In this document: piece by piece, positions 21,299 to 23,364 of the stretch
How positions within the stretch are numbered: the first letter of the stretch is position 1
Layout: each line of letters opens with the position of its first letter
Assembly (NCBI RefSeq): GCF_001815865.1
Contig: NZ_KV822201.1
Span: forward strand, 34,365 to 57,728
Direction of reading: 5' to 3'
From: Abiotrophia sp. HMSC24B09
GTDB lineage: Bacteria > Bacillota > Bacilli > Lactobacillales > Aerococcaceae
Length of the DNA stretch: 23,364 nt
The notes under the pieces: model-generated
The model's input: only the letters and a program-made list of their open reading frames with translations
Told to the model about the DNA's origin: nothing
Databases searched by the model: none
Translations under genes and position numbers: made by a program

Positions 21299-23036
21299 CT
21301 GAGGCCGCCTCCTTTCCTTGGGTTTGCATTTGATAGACTTCTTGATAGATAGCGTTGCTTGCTAGCAGCTGCTCATGATTGCCAATGGCATCGATTTTGC
21401 CGTCGTTCAAGACCACAATGCGGTCGGCCTCTTGAATAGAGGAAATCCGCTGGCCGATAATGAGCTTGGTGGTCTCCTTAAGACTAGAAGCCAAGCCCTG
21501 ACGAATCAGACTGTCGGTCTTGGTATCCACGGCCGAGGTGGAGTCGTCCAGAATCAGAATCTTAGGATTCATGAGCAGGGCGCGGGCAATACAGAGCCGT
21601 TGGCGCTGACCGCCGGACACGTTAGCCCCACCCCGTTCAATCATGGTGTCATAGCCATCCTTGAACTCGGAGATAAATTCATGGGCCTGAGCCAGCTTGC
21701 AGGCTGCTTCGATTTCGGCGTCAGTGGCATCCTTCTTACCCCAGCGCATATTTTCCTTAATAGTCCCGGAAAAGAGCACATTGGTCTGCAGGACCATGGC
21801 CACTTGGCGGCGCAGGCTGTCTAGATTGTAGTCGCGAACATCCTGCCCACCAACCTTGACAGTACCGGCTTCGACATCATAGAGACGCGGAATGAGTTGA
21901 ACCAGACTGGATTTACCAGACCCGGTCCCGCCTAAAATCCCGATAACCTCACCAGACTGAATGCTGAGGTTGATGCCTTCTAGGACATGGGCCTTATCAC
22001 CATTTTCATCCGTATAGGCAAAGCTGACCTCTTGGAATTCAATACTGCCATCAGCCACTTGAGTCAAGCCATTTTCAGGCGAGACAATGGTAGACTGGGT
22101 CTTGAGGACTTCATTAATCCGTTCAACTGAGGCGATGGATAGGACTAGCATGACGAAAATCATCATGAGCATCATGAGGGACATGAGAATGGTCATAGTG
22201 TAGGAGAACATCGAAGTGAGCTCCCCGGTCGTCATGTTGCCGACCACAATGAGATGGGCCCCCATCCAAGAAATCATAAGGAAGGAAGCATACATAGACA
22301 GCATCATAGCTGGCGTGCTTAAGACGCTGACATTAATAGCCTTCATGAACATGCGGTAAATTCTGCCAGAAGCAGTTTGAAACTTAGTAGTCTCCTGGGC
22401 TTCCTTAACATAGGACTTCACCACCCGCATATTGGTGATATTTTCTTGAATACTGCTGTTGAGGTTGTCGTAAGCCTTGAAGACCTCGGTAAAGAGTGGA
22501 TAGACAATCTTAAGAATGAGGGCTAGTACACTCCCTAAGAATAGGGCTACCCAGACAAAAATCATGGCCATCTGGCCGTTAATGAGGAAGGTCGCCCAGA
22601 TGGCAAAAATCAAGTTGAGCGGCGCCCGCACGCCGACCCGGATAATCATTTGGTAGGAGTTCTGAACGTTGGTCACGTCGGTCATCATACGGGTAACCAG
22701 CCCACCAGAAGAGAAACGGTCAATATTCTCGAAGGAGAAGGACTGAACCTTGGTGAAGAGGGCCTTACGCAAGTTCTTGGCAAAGCCAGCCGAAGCAAAA
22801 GCCCCATAGCGAGCAGACTGCATACCACAGAATAGGGATAAAAAGGCACATACCAACATGAGGCCACCATAAAGGGCCACCTGCTGCATATCCCCCATCT
22901 GCACGCCCTTGTCTAAGAGCAGGGCCATGACAAAAGGAATGGAAATCTCAAAGACGACTTCCAGAAACATAAAAAAGGATGCTAAGAATGAGGGTTTCTT
23001 ATACTCCTTAATCTCAGCAAGCAATGACTGAAACAT
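21288..23036 (-). CDS. Heterodimeric multidrug ABC exporter, subunit with the degenerate site
   Basis: A 582-aa half-transporter: six membrane helices (about 15-305), then the ATPase. Walker A GGTGSGKS (369-376) and the signature VSGGQ (473-477) are canonical. The catalytic Glu after Walker B is Asp498 (ILILDDST) and the switch His is Gln529 (IIGQRISS). These are the hallmark changes of the non-catalytic subunit in LmrCD/BmrCD-type pumps. It is the first gene of the operon. ATG 23036 has AGGAGG 6 nt upstream. Its leader of about 90 nt contains a terminator-like hairpin and an 11-codon ORF, which points to attenuation control. Confidence 0.92.
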   Translation of the reverse strand: MFQSLLAEIKEYKKPSFLASFFMFLEVVFEISIPFVMALLLDKGVQMGDMQQVALYGGLMLVCAFLSLFCGMQSARYGAFASAGFAKNLRKALFTKVQSFSFENIDRFSSGGLVTRMMTDVTNVQNSYQMIIRVGVRAPLNLIFAIWATFLINGQMAMIFVWVALFLGSVLALILKIVYPLFTEVFKAYDNLNSSIQENITNMRVVKSYVKEAQETTKFQTASGRIYRMFMKAINVSVLSTPAMMLSMYASFLMISWMGAHLIVVGNMTTGELTSMFSYTMTILMSLMMLMMIFVMLVLSIASVERINEVLKTQSTIVSPENGLTQVADGSIEFQEVSFAYTDENGDKAHVLEGINLSIQSGEVIGILGGTGSGKSSLVQLIPRLYDVEAGTVKVGGQDVRDYNLDSLRRQVAMVLQTNVLFSGTIKENMRWGKKDATDAEIEAACKLAQAHEFISEFKDGYDTMIERGGANVSGGQRQRLCIARALLMNPKILILDDSTSAVDTKTDSLIRQGLASSLKETTKLIIGQRISSIQEADRIVVLNDGKIDAIGNHEQLLASNAIYQEVYQMQTQGKEAASDGE

Positions 23037-23038
23037 AA

Positions 23039-23074
23039 CTACCTCCTAGTATCGGATACAGGGTATCCGGTCAT
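23039..23074 (-). CDS. Possible 11-aa leader peptide of the ABC operon
   Basis: The frame reads MTGYPVSDTRR and stops at 23039, 2 bp before the start of the ABC gene. It covers the hairpin CGGATAC / GTATCCG (23053-23069) and the AGGAGG of the ABC gene (read as Arg-Arg). No good ribosome binding site precedes it, so it may be chance. Ribosomes on it would open the hairpin and occupy the ABC gene's initiation site. Confidence 0.25.
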   Translation of the reverse strand: MTGYPVSDTRR

Positions 23075-23076
23075 TA

Positions 23077-23110
23077 AAATAGAAAAGCCCCTGACAGCCT
23101 AGCTGTAGGG
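23077..23110 (-). promoter_or_regulatory. Attenuator-like hairpin in the ABC operon leader
   Basis: On the minus strand CCCTACAGC (23110-23102) pairs with GCTGTCAGGG (23098-23089) with a one-base bulge, followed by GCTTTTCTATTTT. This is a plausible intrinsic terminator inside the 5' leader, between the promoter at 23136-23164 and the first ABC gene. B. subtilis bmrCD, a homologous exporter, is controlled by antibiotic-dependent leader attenuation. Confidence 0.55.
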
Positions 23111-23135
23111 AGATCACAAACTATTGTGCATACTT

Positions 23136-23164
23136 ATTATATAGAATCTTCCATTCATGTGCAA
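23136..23164 (-). promoter_or_regulatory. Promoter of the ABC exporter operon
   Basis: TTGCAC (23164-23159) and a perfect TATAAT (23141-23136) are separated by 17 bp on the minus strand. Transcription should begin near 23129, on or next to a tiny frame MHNSL (ATG at about 23132) that could be read as a leaderless peptide. Confidence 0.7.
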
Positions 23165-23182
23165 GAATGGAGGCAAGACCAT

Positions 23183-23208
23183 AAAAAAAGAGCAGCTCAA
23201 GCTGCTCT
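23183..23208 (-). terminator. Terminator of the tRNA operon
   Basis: On the minus strand AGAGCAGCT and AGCTGCTCT form a 9-bp stem with a 2-nt loop, followed by seven T residues. It lies 9 bp after the tRNA-Gly 3' end. Confidence 0.85.
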
Positions 23209-23216
23209 AGTATGCA

Positions 23217-23287
23217 AGCGGGTGACGAGAATCGAACTCGCGACGACAGCATGGGAAGCTGTAGTTTTACCACTAAACTACACCCGC
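23217..23287 (-). tRNA. tRNA-Gly (anticodon CCC)
   Basis: A 71-nt cloverleaf with acceptor arms GCGGGTG / CACCCGC, D-arm TAGTTTAGTGGTAAAAC, anticodon stem ACAGC / GCTGT with loop TTCCCAT (anticodon CCC, reading GGG) and T-arm GAGTTCGATTCTC. CCA is not encoded. It follows tRNA-Asp by 4 nt in one transcription unit. Confidence 0.93.
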
Positions 23288-23291
23288 ATGG

Positions 23292-23364
23292 CGGTCCCGA
23301 CGGGATTTGAACCCGCGATCTCCTGCGTGACAGGCAGGCATGTTAACCCCTACACCACGGAACC
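23292..23364 (-). tRNA. tRNA-Asp (anticodon GTC)
   Basis: A 73-nt cloverleaf with acceptor arms GGTTCCG / CGGGACC (one G-T pair), anticodon stem CCTGC / GCAGG with loop CTGTCAC (anticodon GTC) and T-arm GCGGGTTCAAATCCCGT. The 5' base coincides with the last base of the window. Further tRNAs may lie upstream outside it. CCA is not encoded. Confidence 0.93.

Overview
The window looks like chromosomal DNA from a low-to-moderate-GC Firmicute, most likely of the order Lactobacillales (Aerococcaceae is a guess). The reasons are strong AGGAGG-type ribosome binding sites, extended -10 promoters, a TxpA/holin-like type I toxin, a heterodimeric LmrCD/BmrCD-type ABC exporter, a CcpA-type cre site and the style of the tRNA genes. 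Base composition is mosaic: about 1-8600 reads as more AT-rich than the galM/dehydrogenase and two-component regions to its right.

Left part (1-8600), an apparent accessory island: a short IS-like ORF remnant with an RBS-sequestering hairpin; a type I toxin-antitoxin locus (holin-like toxin mRNA on -, convergent antisense RNA on +, shared bidirectional terminator); a two-gene restriction-modification operon on the - strand (small methyltransferase subunit plus a 1456-aa nuclease/helicase/methylase); a serine recombinase; and a + strand operon of a GIY-YIG-DUF2075 helicase and a MazG-like pyrophosphohydrolase. The main discovery is that the recombinase gene is bracketed by two 26-bp hix-like sites (12-bp half-sites around a TC/GA core) in inverted orientation at 5777-5802 and 6551-6576. 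The roughly 0.77-kb segment also carries an outward-facing extended -10 promoter (-10 at 5855-5860) that now points into the restriction-modification operon. Inversion would point it into the GIY-YIG helicase/MazG operon instead. I read this as a phase-variable switch choosing between two defence-like modules.

Middle part (8600-16110): an array of palindromic 82-bp repeats; an iron-type alcohol dehydrogenase and galM (with a cre site) on -, facing an AraC regulator on +; then a - strand redox operon of apbE, an FMN reductase and a second FMN reductase fused to a PAS-like domain. The fused reductase has a Gly/His-rich tail carrying two DATSGAS motifs that match the ApbE covalent-FMN consensus. 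A 315-bp gap follows with a large inverted repeat that resembles IS3/IS150-type ends, then a SAP-like hypothetical gene.

Right part (16189-23364), all on -: an operon of a small alarmone synthetase, an OmpR-type response regulator and a histidine kinase; a second array of 82-bp palindromic repeats; a heterodimeric multidrug ABC exporter pair preceded by a structured leader with an attenuator-like hairpin; and tRNA-Asp and tRNA-Gly.
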